NCBI GenBank assembly: GCA_030613795.1
Contig: JAUWLG010000057.1
Coordinates: 1-7,235 of the forward strand
Direction of reading: 5' to 3'
DNA: 7,235 nucleotides
Origin: Helicobacteraceae bacterium
GTDB taxonomy: Bacteria; Campylobacterota; Campylobacteria; Campylobacterales; Sulfurimonadaceae
Both the position numbers and the translations under genes were made by a program. The notes beneath the pieces were generated by a model. That model searched no databases. It saw only the letters and a program-made list of their open reading frames with translations, and was not told the origin of the DNA. This document shows, one piece after another, positions 1-5,681 of this stretch; position 1 is the stretch's first letter, and each line of letters starts with the position of its first letter.

Positions 1-4
1 TCTT

Positions 5-22
5 AAAGGTAGCTTCACCTTT
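5..22 (-). terminator. weak hairpin downstream of the HAD phosphatase gene
   Basis: A 6-bp inverted repeat (AAAGGT at 5-10 and ACCTTT at 17-22, 6-nt loop) lies 23 bp beyond the HAD stop codon. On the minus strand the stem is followed by only a few bases in view and no long U-run, so termination is uncertain. On the plus strand it is followed by TTTTA, so it could equally end a gene entering from the left. The stem is short and AT-rich. No coding sequence can be supported in positions 1-45. Confidence 0.25.
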
Positions 23-45
23 TTAGGTTTGGAAAAAGGGTGCTT

Positions 46-693
46 TTAACGTGACTTTTCTACCAGTTTTGCGAGACGTTTCACGGCTTTGAGGGCATCA
101 TCTTCTATAACGTCAGTTAATGTGTTTAATTGTTCAGCATTATCATACCCGCTTAAGACACCAACACTCTTAATACCGGCATTATTTGCAGAACCAATGT
201 CTAAACGAGTGTCACCAATGATCCAACACAGCTCTTTGGTAACACCCATCTTCTGTATCGCTTTTTCAATAGGTTCTGCATGCGGTTTCGGGTTTTCGAC
301 ATCTTCGCGACCGATTAGGACCTCGAAGTGATGCATCAGCTCAAAATGCTCCATCAAGACACGAGAGTACTTACCTGTTTTAGTAGTGACAATCCCCAAA
401 CGTGCAAATTTGGCTGCCTCTTCCACTGCCTCTCGTGCGTAAGGCAGCAACACCGTTTTCTGTGTTGATATGACTCGGTAGTACTCTTTGTAGGTAGTGA
501 CGAAGTCCCAGACTCTTTCATCTTCTATCCCTAGCTCCGCATACATAACGTCAAGCGGATGACCAATAAGTGCTTTTATGGCTTCATCTTCAGGATGCGG
601 ATGCTTATGCACATCAAACGAATTATGAAAGCTCTCCAATATCGCTTCCGTCGAATCGATAAGTGTGCCGTCCAGGTCAAATAGTATTGTCAA
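46..693 (-). CDS. HAD-superfamily phosphatase (phosphoglycolate phosphatase-like)
   Basis: This is a cytoplasmic haloacid-dehalogenase-type hydrolase of 215 residues, expected to cleave phosphate from a small phosphorylated metabolite through an aspartyl-phosphate and Mg2+. All four HAD motifs are visible. Motif I is DLDGT with nucleophile Asp6 and acid/base Asp8. Motif II is Thr103 in GIVTTK. Motif III is Lys136 in NPKP. Motif IV is GDTRLD with Asp161 and Asp165. The roughly 90 residues between motifs I and II form a helical C1 cap, as in the Gph/PpaX group, but the exact substrate (phosphoglycolate, pyrophosphate, another) cannot be read off. Two TTG codons are in tandem (696-694 and 693-691). 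The AAGGAG ribosome site at 699-704 is 2 nt from the first and 5 nt from the second, so the second is preferred. It lies about 45 bp after the family-5 binding protein, probably in the same transcript. Confidence 0.9.
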   Translation of the reverse strand: MTILFDLDGTLIDSTEAILESFHNSFDVHKHPHPEDEAIKALIGHPLDVMYAELGIEDERVWDFVTTYKEYYRVISTQKTVLLPYAREAVEEAAKFARLGIVTTKTGKYSRVLMEHFELMHHFEVLIGREDVENPKPHAEPIEKAIQKMGVTKELCWIIGDTRLDIGSANNAGIKSVGVLSGYDNAEQLNTLTDVIEDDALKAVKRLAKLVEKSR

Positions 694-739
694 CAATACT
701 CCTTCTTTATATAATTATTTCGTGATTGTAAAGACATCT

Positions 740-2242
740 CTACTCTTCTATTTCCCACTCTATGTAGTTATGCCAGATACCATTTAGTGTCGGTTCTATA
801 TGTTTGATCTTTTTGTCAACCACTTGGATGGAGTTGGGGATAAAGAGAAACAGATAAGGGTTGTCTGCCACGACATCTGCAAAGATCTGCTGCTGGATCT
901 TTGCCAGTTCCTCACGTTCAATCGTCCCTTGCATCGTCTCGATCAGACCATCGATCTTTTTGTTGTGGTACCCGATAAAGTTGAAGGCACCCGGTTTGTC
1001 ACTATCACTGTGCCATAAAAGGTAAGGATCAGGCGAGAGAGATAGTGACCAGCCTAACAAGACCGTGTCAAACTCTCTTGGGAAAACTACGGTGTTCAAA
1101 AAGGCCTGCCACTCCATGACACGCAGTGTTACCTCTACCCCCACCTTGGCAAGCTGGTGTTGAAGAATCTGCGCAGCATAAGGACGAATAGAACTTGAGT
1201 TTGAGGTGGCTATCTCAAAACTAAACGGGTTTACTTCGTCATATCCTGCCTCTTTAAGAAGTTCTCTTGCCCGTTTTAAATTTTGCGTTGGCGCCTTTAC
1301 CGCACTATTAAACGATGGACCACCTGGAAGAAACGGGCCTGTACAGACCTGTCCATGCCCCATAAACAGGATGTCAACCAACTCATCTCTGTCTACTGCC
1401 AAAGAGAGGGCCTCTCTTACACGCGGGTCTTGGAACTTCTCACGTCTAAGGTTCATTCCTAAGTAGGTGTAGGCGTGGGCGATCTCTTCGATCACTTTAT
1501 AATTGTCAAAAAACGACGCTTCAATCTGCCGTTCGATCTGCATCGCTTCGAGCGAACCAATATCGATCTTCTGTGTCTTTAACATCAAAAAGCGCGTGTT
1601 TGCATCGGGAATGACATGGTAGATGATCTTATCTATCTTGGCTCTGTGTTCAAAATAGTCATCATAGGCACTCAGCTCAATATTTTTTGAAAACTCCAGC
1701 TTGGTCAACCGATAAGGGCCGGTACCGACAGGATGGGTGTTGAACCGTGAGCTCATAATATTTTTTTCATCTTTGAGCAGATGGTATGGCAAGATACCGC
1801 TCATCCAAAGTTCAAGCGCTTTAAAATATGGCTCTTTGTAGGTCACCTTTAATTTCAGTTCATCAAGTACCTCAACTGATTTGACCATACGAAAAGTGGA
1901 TGTATATGGAGAGACAACCTGCGGCGAGTTGATCAATTCGTAAGTAAAGAGCACATCTTTTGCACTGAAGGGTTCACCATCTTGCCATTTCACACCACTT
2001 TTAAGCTCGAAAATAAGGGTGACATTATCTTCAAAATAGAACGTCGAAGCCAGATCACTAATGATGTTCTTCGCATCTTTATCGTATTTGACCAAGCCAT
2101 TAAAAATATGATTCACGATCTCTGAACTTGCAGAGTCTGTGGCTAAGATAGGGTTGATACGAGAGGGGTTAGATGAAGTGCTTAGATGTAGCGTAGATGC
2201 CATTAAAAAGAGTGGAAAAAGTAGAAATAAAAGAGGTTTCAA
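740..2242 (-). CDS. family-5 extracellular solute-binding protein (oligopeptide/dipeptide/nickel ABC type)
   Basis: This 500-residue exported protein is of the DppA/OppA/NikA class, which captures peptides or metal chelates in the periplasm and hands them to an ABC permease. Residues 1-15 form a signal peptide: one Lys, then a run of Leu and Phe ending MAS. There is no lipobox Cys, so it should be a soluble periplasmic protein. Family hallmarks are present in order: the SGVKWQDGEPFSAKDV block (82-97), PVGTGPYRL (171-179), DPRVREALSLAVDR (272-285) and GPFLPGG (302-308). Length is normal for the family. The start is TTG at 2242-2240: an in-frame stop lies 24 bp upstream, and the first ATG downstream (codon 14) would remove most of the signal peptide. 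No strong Shine-Dalgarno is visible; an extended -10 lies at 2263-2271. No permease or ATPase gene adjoins it, so its partner and ligand are unknown. Confidence 0.92.
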   Translation of the reverse strand: MKPLLFLLFPLFLMASTLHLSTSSNPSRINPILATDSASSEIVNHIFNGLVKYDKDAKNIISDLASTFYFEDNVTLIFELKSGVKWQDGEPFSAKDVLFTYELINSPQVVSPYTSTFRMVKSVEVLDELKLKVTYKEPYFKALELWMSGILPYHLLKDEKNIMSSRFNTHPVGTGPYRLTKLEFSKNIELSAYDDYFEHRAKIDKIIYHVIPDANTRFLMLKTQKIDIGSLEAMQIERQIEASFFDNYKVIEEIAHAYTYLGMNLRREKFQDPRVREALSLAVDRDELVDILFMGHGQVCTGPFLPGGPSFNSAVKAPTQNLKRARELLKEAGYDEVNPFSFEIATSNSSSIRPYAAQILQHQLAKVGVEVTLRVMEWQAFLNTVVFPREFDTVLLGWSLSLSPDPYLLWHSDSDKPGAFNFIGYHNKKIDGLIETMQGTIEREELAKIQQQIFADVVADNPYLFLFIPNSIQVVDKKIKHIEPTLNGIWHNYIEWEIEE

Positions 2243-2262
2243 AGTAGCACTTTTTTGAAAGA

Positions 2263-2271
2263 ATTATACCA
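2263..2271 (-). promoter_or_regulatory. extended -10 promoter element of the family-5 binding protein gene
   Basis: The minus strand reads TGGTATAAT, a perfect -10 hexamer with the TG extension, inside the 48-bp gap after DUF945. No -35 is evident, as is common in Campylobacterota. Transcription would start near 2256, giving a very short leader of roughly 13 nt, which agrees with the lack of a clear ribosome site before the TTG start. Confidence 0.55.
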
Positions 2272-2290
2272 TAGTACCAAGGGGCAGCCT

Positions 2291-3655
2291 TTACAGACTC
2301 TGCCCATTCACTGTGATCTTGCCGTCTTGAAGAACAATGTCAAAAATAGCATTGCCACCCTCTTGTTTGACAAAATTATCAGCTAATGCAAGATTAGCCC
2401 CTTGTTCTTTTATGTAGCTGTAAAAAGCAGAAGCAAACTTCAACTTGGCATCAATGTTGATGTTTTGCAGCATTGCCAGCGGTGACATCTGCATCTTTTG
2501 CACCAATTGATCATCTTCTTTGATAATGATGTCGATCTTATGATCAAAGCCATCCATCAGACCAGAGTCTTTTATAGCGATCTTCTCAACACTCAGTTTG
2601 TCGATGTGAAGGTTAAACCCTTTAGAGACAACACCCAAAGAGGCTAACATTGTGTGCTGAGAAGAGGCACCTGCTTGTTCAGAGGCTTTTTGAAATGCTT
2701 CGTACGCAGCTTCATCAATGTTGTCAGCATCCATAACAAAGGCAAAGTCACGTAACTCTAAAGAACCATTTTGGTCTTGCATCTTAAAGTGTTGCATTGA
2801 GGCTTTGATCTTGGTTGACAACTTTGCATTTACTACTTTAGAGTCCGATACTGTTTTCATGTCAGTTGCATCGATCTGGATCTGGGTAAGTTGATCGCTG
2901 AAAGCAAAATGAAGTGTTTCAGCTTTATAGTTTAGATCAAAGCTGTTTTTAGCACTAAAGCTACTCTCACTTTGAAGATTGGTCATCGTCAGTTTCATCT
3001 TGGCATCTTCAGGCAGAGAGAAATCAACATCAGCATTTTTAACTTTCAGCGTTACACTCTCAGGTTCGACTAGCGTCCCTTTTCCATTGAAGGTTGCTGC
3101 TTCAAAAATGATCTTCGCTTTTTTACCGTCTTGAAAAGTGATCTCTCTGTTAATATCTTTGATGTAGCCTTTAAAAGTAGAAGCAGATACATCATAGTCC
3201 ATGTGGTACATAAACTCTCTGTTTTCAAGCATCTTGACCATCTGCTCATACAGTGTCGCATCTTCGGCTTTCATACGATCACCAGCCTCTTTGGTGAATG
3301 CTACCGGGTAAAGGTCAAGACTTACATCACTGTTAACAACAAGGTTCGAATAACGCACATCAGCTGCCATAACGACATCGTCAAGCATAGCATGTAAATA
3401 TGCCGGAACCTGCGCTTTTGAGAGTGTCGCTAAGTAGTTTTGAAAAGCAACCGGATCTTCTAACGTAAATTCATAATGGCTTTTAGTCTCAAAGTAGCTT
3501 GAACCGTTATCACTGCTTTCGACCTTGATACCGTTTTCATCCAGCATAATAATACGCTCGTCAATTATCTTTTTTACAGCCATGTTCCCGACAAGAGGAA
3601 GTGCTGCGATAATAGCAACAATAACAGCACCAATGATAATGATTTTTTTGGACAT
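2291..3655 (-). CDS. DUF945 (YdgA-like) family protein, N-terminally membrane-anchored, function unknown
   Basis: The 454-residue product begins MSKK followed by a hydrophobic stretch (about residues 5-23, rich in Ile, Ala and Val). This is an uncleaved anchor or signal peptide, with the rest predicted to be periplasmic. The body is dominated by alternating polar and hydrophobic beta-strand-like segments, with repeated patterns such as 'F.G.....' and 'L.L...', no cysteine clusters and no enzyme motif. This matches the DUF945 family, whose E. coli member YdgA is about 500 residues and has no established biochemical role. I recognise it by general architecture (N-terminal anchor, central E/D/K-rich strands, a C-terminal segment ending in a DGKITVNG turn), not by a catalytic signature. 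The ATG start is firm: AAGGA at 3662-3666 sits 6 nt upstream. It is likely transcribed from the -10 at 3682-3687 and is followed after 48 bp by the family-5 binding protein, which has its own promoter. Confidence 0.75.
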   Translation of the reverse strand: MSKKIIIIGAVIVAIIAALPLVGNMAVKKIIDERIIMLDENGIKVESSDNGSSYFETKSHYEFTLEDPVAFQNYLATLSKAQVPAYLHAMLDDVVMAADVRYSNLVVNSDVSLDLYPVAFTKEAGDRMKAEDATLYEQMVKMLENREFMYHMDYDVSASTFKGYIKDINREITFQDGKKAKIIFEAATFNGKGTLVEPESVTLKVKNADVDFSLPEDAKMKLTMTNLQSESSFSAKNSFDLNYKAETLHFAFSDQLTQIQIDATDMKTVSDSKVVNAKLSTKIKASMQHFKMQDQNGSLELRDFAFVMDADNIDEAAYEAFQKASEQAGASSQHTMLASLGVVSKGFNLHIDKLSVEKIAIKDSGLMDGFDHKIDIIIKEDDQLVQKMQMSPLAMLQNINIDAKLKFASAFYSYIKEQGANLALADNFVKQEGGNAIFDIVLQDGKITVNGQSL

Positions 3656-3681
3656 ATATGATCCTTATTTAAATTGTAAGG

Positions 3682-3687
3682 ATTATA
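3682..3687 (-). promoter_or_regulatory. -10 box upstream of the DUF945 gene
   Basis: The minus strand carries a perfect TATAAT 26 bp before the ATG, with the ribosome site AAGGA between them. The predicted start is about 20 nt upstream of the coding region. No convincing -35 is seen. The heptamer tandem repeat at 3730-3762 begins 43 bp further upstream. Confidence 0.5.
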
Positions 3688-3729
3688 CAGAAAGTTAATG
3701 GATAAAAAGAAAATGGGAAGAGAGCAGTG

Positions 3730-3762
3730 CTAAGTACTAAGTACTAAGTACTAAGTACTAAG
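3730..3762. repeat. heptanucleotide tandem repeat, unit CTAAGTA, 4.7 copies
   Basis: Four perfect CTAAGTA units (3730-3757) are followed by a partial CTAAG. Every unit is identical, so the array is recent or kept uniform. It is intergenic, upstream of the DUF945 promoter and downstream of the beta-carbonic anhydrase. Each junction makes the self-complementary hexamer AGTACT. Seven is not a multiple of three, but no reading frame crosses the array, so any effect of copy-number change would act on transcription spacing and not on a protein. Confidence 0.97.
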
Positions 3763-3786
3763 AAAGATGGCGAAGCTCATCTTAAA

Positions 3787-3803
3787 CCAAATTGATAATT
3801 TGG
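3787..3803 (-). terminator. small AT-rich hairpin, possible terminator after the beta-carbonic anhydrase
   Basis: A perfect 7-bp inverted repeat (CCAAATT at 3787-3793, AATTTGG at 3797-3803) has a 3-nt loop. On the minus strand it is followed by TTTAAG, a short U-rich stretch. It lies about 120 bp beyond the beta-carbonic anhydrase stop, past the 110-bp palindrome. The stem has only two G-C pairs, so termination would be weak. On the plus strand its loop and right arm also contain GATAAT, a -10-like hexamer. Confidence 0.3.
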
Positions 3804-3814
3804 ACAGATTGTGC

Positions 3815-3924
3815 ATTGAAGCGTTAGGTTTAGTGTAGATTGTGCCCAACGCTGACCGATAGCGCACTATTGTGCGTGGAGTGTCAGGGTTGGGTGCAAG
3901 ATGCGCTGAAACTAACGCTTCAAT
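3815..3924 (+). repeat. 110-bp gap-free imperfect palindrome (long hairpin), unidentified element
   Basis: Every position 3815+k faces 3924-k with no insertions or deletions, around a 4-nt TATT loop at 3868-3871. Of 53 facing positions, 38 are Watson-Crick, 7 are G-T and 8 are mismatched. The outer 13 bp (ATTGAAGCGTTAG) and the apical CGCAC/GTGCG stem are perfect. All seven transitions between arms are G-T when the plus strand folds and would be A-C on the minus strand, hence the strand given. The right arm ends on the last base of the beta-carbonic anhydrase stop codon. It could be a miniature inverted-repeat element, a REP-like element, or a structured RNA. It encodes no protein and no target-site duplication is obvious. 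Confidence 0.8.
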
Positions 3925-4568
3925 TAGTCTTCCAAAGAGCTTATTGGTAGGAACTTGCTCTGTTCCGGATCGTAATAGTCGATATTCCCATTCTCAATAT
4001 CGTAGTACCAACCATGGATACGAATCTCACCGCTATCCACCCGTTTGCGCACTGATGGATAGGTCAAAAGGTGCTCTAGCTGCGTGATGACAGAGAACTG
4101 CTCCGTCAAACGAAAGAGTCGCTCTTTCTCAGCATCAGGACCCAATGCCGCCAAGGCCATTGATTTCGCTTTTTCACCCAGTTTGAGCCAATGTTTTGTG
4201 TGAATAAGTTCAGGGTCATCAATCGTATCATAGAGGCTTTTACATGCACCGCAATGGGTGTGACCACAGATAATGATCTCTTGTACTTTTAAAACACTGA
4301 CTGCGTATTCGATCGCTGATGCGGTAGAGTGGTAATCTTCATCGGGGCTAAAAGGGGCGACAAAGTTCCCCACATTGCGGATAACAAACATATCACCCGG
4401 CTTGGACTGCATAAAAAGGTCAGGAACGACCCGTGAGTCTGAACAGCCGATGTAGAGTGCTTTGGGGTGCTGCCCATGTTTAGCAAGCTTGACAAGCTCT
4501 CTCTCATTCTCTTTGAAATAGCTTTTTTGAAAAAGTTCGTTACCCTTGATCAATGTCTCTGTTGCCAT
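3924..4568 (-). CDS. beta-class carbonic anhydrase (cytoplasmic)
   Basis: This 214-residue enzyme interconverts CO2 and bicarbonate in the cytoplasm, supplying bicarbonate to carboxylases or CO2 to CO2-using steps. Beta-class hallmarks are all present. The zinc ligands are Cys42 in the CSDSR motif and His103 and Cys106 in GHTHCGAC. The catalytic Asp44-Arg46 pair is in CSDSR, and RNVGN lies near residue 64. The C-terminal HGWYYDIENGNIDYY segment is typical of the family. There is no signal peptide. Length is close to known Campylobacter and E. coli forms. A GTG lies directly before the ATG. The AAGGAG at 4574-4579 is only 2 nt from the GTG but 5 nt from the ATG, so the ATG at 4568 is chosen. 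It follows the alpha-class enzyme by about 110 bp in the same direction, with its own likely -10 at 4596-4601. A 110-bp palindrome begins at its stop codon. Confidence 0.96.
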   Translation of the reverse strand: MATETLIKGNELFQKSYFKENERELVKLAKHGQHPKALYIGCSDSRVVPDLFMQSKPGDMFVIRNVGNFVAPFSPDEDYHSTASAIEYAVSVLKVQEIIICGHTHCGACKSLYDTIDDPELIHTKHWLKLGEKAKSMALAALGPDAEKERLFRLTEQFSVITQLEHLLTYPSVRKRVDSGEIRIHGWYYDIENGNIDYYDPEQSKFLPISSLED

Positions 4569-4595
4569 CACTACTCCTTGACTTATATCTTGAAA

Positions 4596-4601
4596 AGTAT
4601 A
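4596..4601 (-). promoter_or_regulatory. -10 box of the beta-carbonic anhydrase gene
   Basis: The minus strand reads TATACT, predicting a start near 4589 and a leader of about 20 nt that carries AAGGAG. A TTGACG hexamer lies upstream but only 8 bp away, too close to be its -35. Two copies of GTCTATTTT (4614-4622 and 4640-4648) lie just upstream. Independent transcription from the alpha-class gene is therefore plausible, although read-through is also possible because no clear terminator separates them. Confidence 0.4.
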
Positions 4602-4613
4602 GCTTGTTACGTC

Positions 4614-4648
4614 AAAATAGACAGTAAACAGATGCCTAAAAAATAGAC
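4614..4648 (-). repeat. 9-bp direct repeat upstream of the beta-carbonic anhydrase promoter
   Basis: AAAATAGAC occurs at 4614-4622 and again at 4640-4648, 26 bp apart start to start. Relative to the predicted start near 4589 the copies centre near -29 and -55. This arrangement could suit a regulator, but the AT-rich background makes chance plausible. Confidence 0.35.
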
Positions 4649-4677
4649 GAATATAAAGAAATGGCTACTTTTATACT

Positions 4678-5469
4678 CTAGTTAGACTCAACAACGCGGT
4701 CGTAAAGCTCTTGAACTGGACGCTCGTTGTCAACATAGTACTTACGGAATGCTTCGATCTGCTCTTTAGACGCTTCAACCGGCTGCTTTAGTAGGTACCA
4801 CTGTACATTCTCAGAACATGGTGGTGTTGTCAGAGAACCGATGTAGTGGTAGTAGTGTGCTGTGTCTTTTGGAAGTAGGTCTTGAGGATCTACTTCGATC
4901 TCACCACCAACATTGTTGATCACATCGTTAAGAATTGGGTCTTCTGCACCCTCAGTAAAAAACACTGCTACAACTGCAAGTTGCTTAGTCTCTGGGTTCT
5001 GGTGAACCATGTGTGCCACCATGTCGTAACGCTTACCATCTACAGTGTGCTCACTTTTACCGTGGAAGTGAAACTGTAGAAGCTTGAACGTCTCACCATC
5101 AAGTGTGATCGTTCCACCTGCCTTTAGAGTGACTTTGATAGAGTGACCATTGTCGATAACTGATGCCGTTGTGTGAACATCTTCATGCATAGAAAGGTCG
5201 TACTGGTGGTTCATTTCTACCGACTTACCAGGAACGATGTTGATCGGTGACTGAGAGTGACCTGTACCACATGTCTTAGAAAACTCGCCCCAGTGTGCCG
5301 GACCGTTTTCAGCATAGTCCCAATGTTTTTCATGTGACGCGCCATGTGCTGCTGCAGTCTTTTCTACATGCTCTGCTGCTTTATGTTCTTTTACCTCTGC
5401 TTCATGAGAAGCACACCCACTGATCATCAAAGCTGCTGCCGTGCTAAGTAGTAGTAAAGTCTTGTTCAT
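4678..5469 (-). CDS. alpha-class carbonic anhydrase, predicted lipoprotein with His-rich linker
   Basis: This 263-residue enzyme hydrates CO2 outside the inner membrane. The N-terminus is a lipoprotein signal ending in the lipobox ISG-Cys19; the following Ala suggests sorting to the outer membrane. Residues 20-49 form a charged, Ala/Glu-rich linker with six histidines. The catalytic domain follows (about 50-260). His109 in NGHS is at the proton-shuttle position. The zinc ligands are His134 and His136 in QFHFHG, with His153 in VAHMVH. Glu140 lies in SEHTVD, and Thr214 in SLTTPPC corresponds to the gatekeeper Thr. Cys67 and Cys218 are placed to make the disulfide usual in bacterial periplasmic forms. 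QSPINI (73-78) is also characteristic. The ATG has AAGGA 6 nt upstream. The beta-class enzyme follows directly downstream. A 7-bp inverted repeat lies in its leader. Confidence 0.96.
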   Translation of the reverse strand: MNKTLLLLSTAAALMISGCASHEAEVKEHKAAEHVEKTAAAHGASHEKHWDYAENGPAHWGEFSKTCGTGHSQSPINIVPGKSVEMNHQYDLSMHEDVHTTASVIDNGHSIKVTLKAGGTITLDGETFKLLQFHFHGKSEHTVDGKRYDMVAHMVHQNPETKQLAVVAVFFTEGAEDPILNDVINNVGGEIEVDPQDLLPKDTAHYYHYIGSLTTPPCSENVQWYLLKQPVEASKEQIEAFRKYYVDNERPVQELYDRVVESN

Positions 5470-5489
5470 TCTATATCCTTAAATTTTAA

Positions 5490-5522
5490 GACCTCTGAGA
5501 ATGCCGGGGCTATTTAGAGGTC
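5490..5522 (-). promoter_or_regulatory. inverted repeat in the leader of the alpha-carbonic anhydrase gene
   Basis: Perfect 7-bp arms (GACCTCT at 5490-5496, AGAGGTC at 5516-5522) enclose a 19-nt GC-containing loop. The element lies 21 bp before the start codon and just upstream of the AAGGA site. If transcription begins at the TATAAG-like -10 at 5541-5546, it would be folded in the 5' untranslated RNA; otherwise it could be a protein-binding site. No U-run follows, so it is not a standard terminator. Confidence 0.45.
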
Positions 5523-5540
5523 ACAGTTGTATTTGTAAAA

Positions 5541-5546
5541 CTTATA
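5541..5546 (-). promoter_or_regulatory. possible -10 box of the alpha-carbonic anhydrase gene
   Basis: The minus strand reads TATAAG in an AT-rich stretch about 72 bp before the ATG, predicting a leader of roughly 65 nt that would contain the inverted repeat at 5490-5522. A TAAAAT lies a few bases upstream as an alternative. The region is AT-rich enough that either may be chance. Confidence 0.3.
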
Positions 5547-5643
5547 TGAATTTTATCTTAATAAAACAGAATGTAATAATCAAATTTATTGAATAAGAAA
5601 TGAAAAAAATTTTATAAAAGAGGTTTTTGTGGGTGAAGAAGGG

Positions 5644-5665
5644 TCAATGCCGCAAAGGGCATTGA
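5644..5665 (-). terminator. hairpin downstream of rpsI, likely operon end
   Basis: A perfect 8-bp inverted repeat (TCAATGCC at 5644-5651, GGCATTGA at 5658-5665) has a 6-nt loop and begins 17 bp past the rpsI stop codon. On the minus strand it is followed by CCCTTCTTC, pyrimidine-rich but without a true U-run, so it may be a weak terminator or a 3'-end stabilising stem. Its position fits the end of the rplM-rpsI transcript. Confidence 0.55.
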
Positions 5666-5681
5666 GATAAAAGTGTAACGA

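Noticed and set aside
800..1466. Plus-strand open frames inside the family-5 binding protein gene, and similar ones opposite the HAD, DUF945 and carbonic anhydrase genes
   Set aside because: They lie wholly opposite well-supported genes, show no recognisable motifs and lack convincing ribosome sites.
3730..3762. CRISPR-like repeat array
   Set aside because: The units are 7 bp in direct tandem with no spacers, so it is a microsatellite-type array.
3844..3895. Integron attC recombination site: GCCCAAC at 3844-3850 and GTTGGGT at 3889-3895 match the RYYYAAC and GTTRRRY core consensus, and the structure sits right after a stop codon.
   Set aside because: The outer core-like sites come in the reverse order (GTT, AAC, GTT, AAC) to a normal attC. 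The pairing has no extrahelical bases or unpaired spacers beside the cores, complementarity runs far beyond the cores, and no integrase or second cassette is seen. A covariance search for attC sites would settle it; a significant hit with typical architecture would reverse this view.
3815..3924. Ordinary intrinsic terminator of the beta-carbonic anhydrase gene
   Set aside because: The stem is far longer than a terminator, is better paired on the plus strand than on the transcribed strand, and is not followed by a U-run on the minus strand.
4289..4507. Second minus-strand frame within the beta-carbonic anhydrase gene
   Set aside because: The zinc-binding and CSDSR motifs are in the main frame; this shifted frame yields a sequence with no domain features.
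4602..4615. TTGACG as the -35 partner of the beta-carbonic anhydrase TATACT
   Set aside because: Only 8 bp separate the two hexamers, far less than the usual 16-18 bp.
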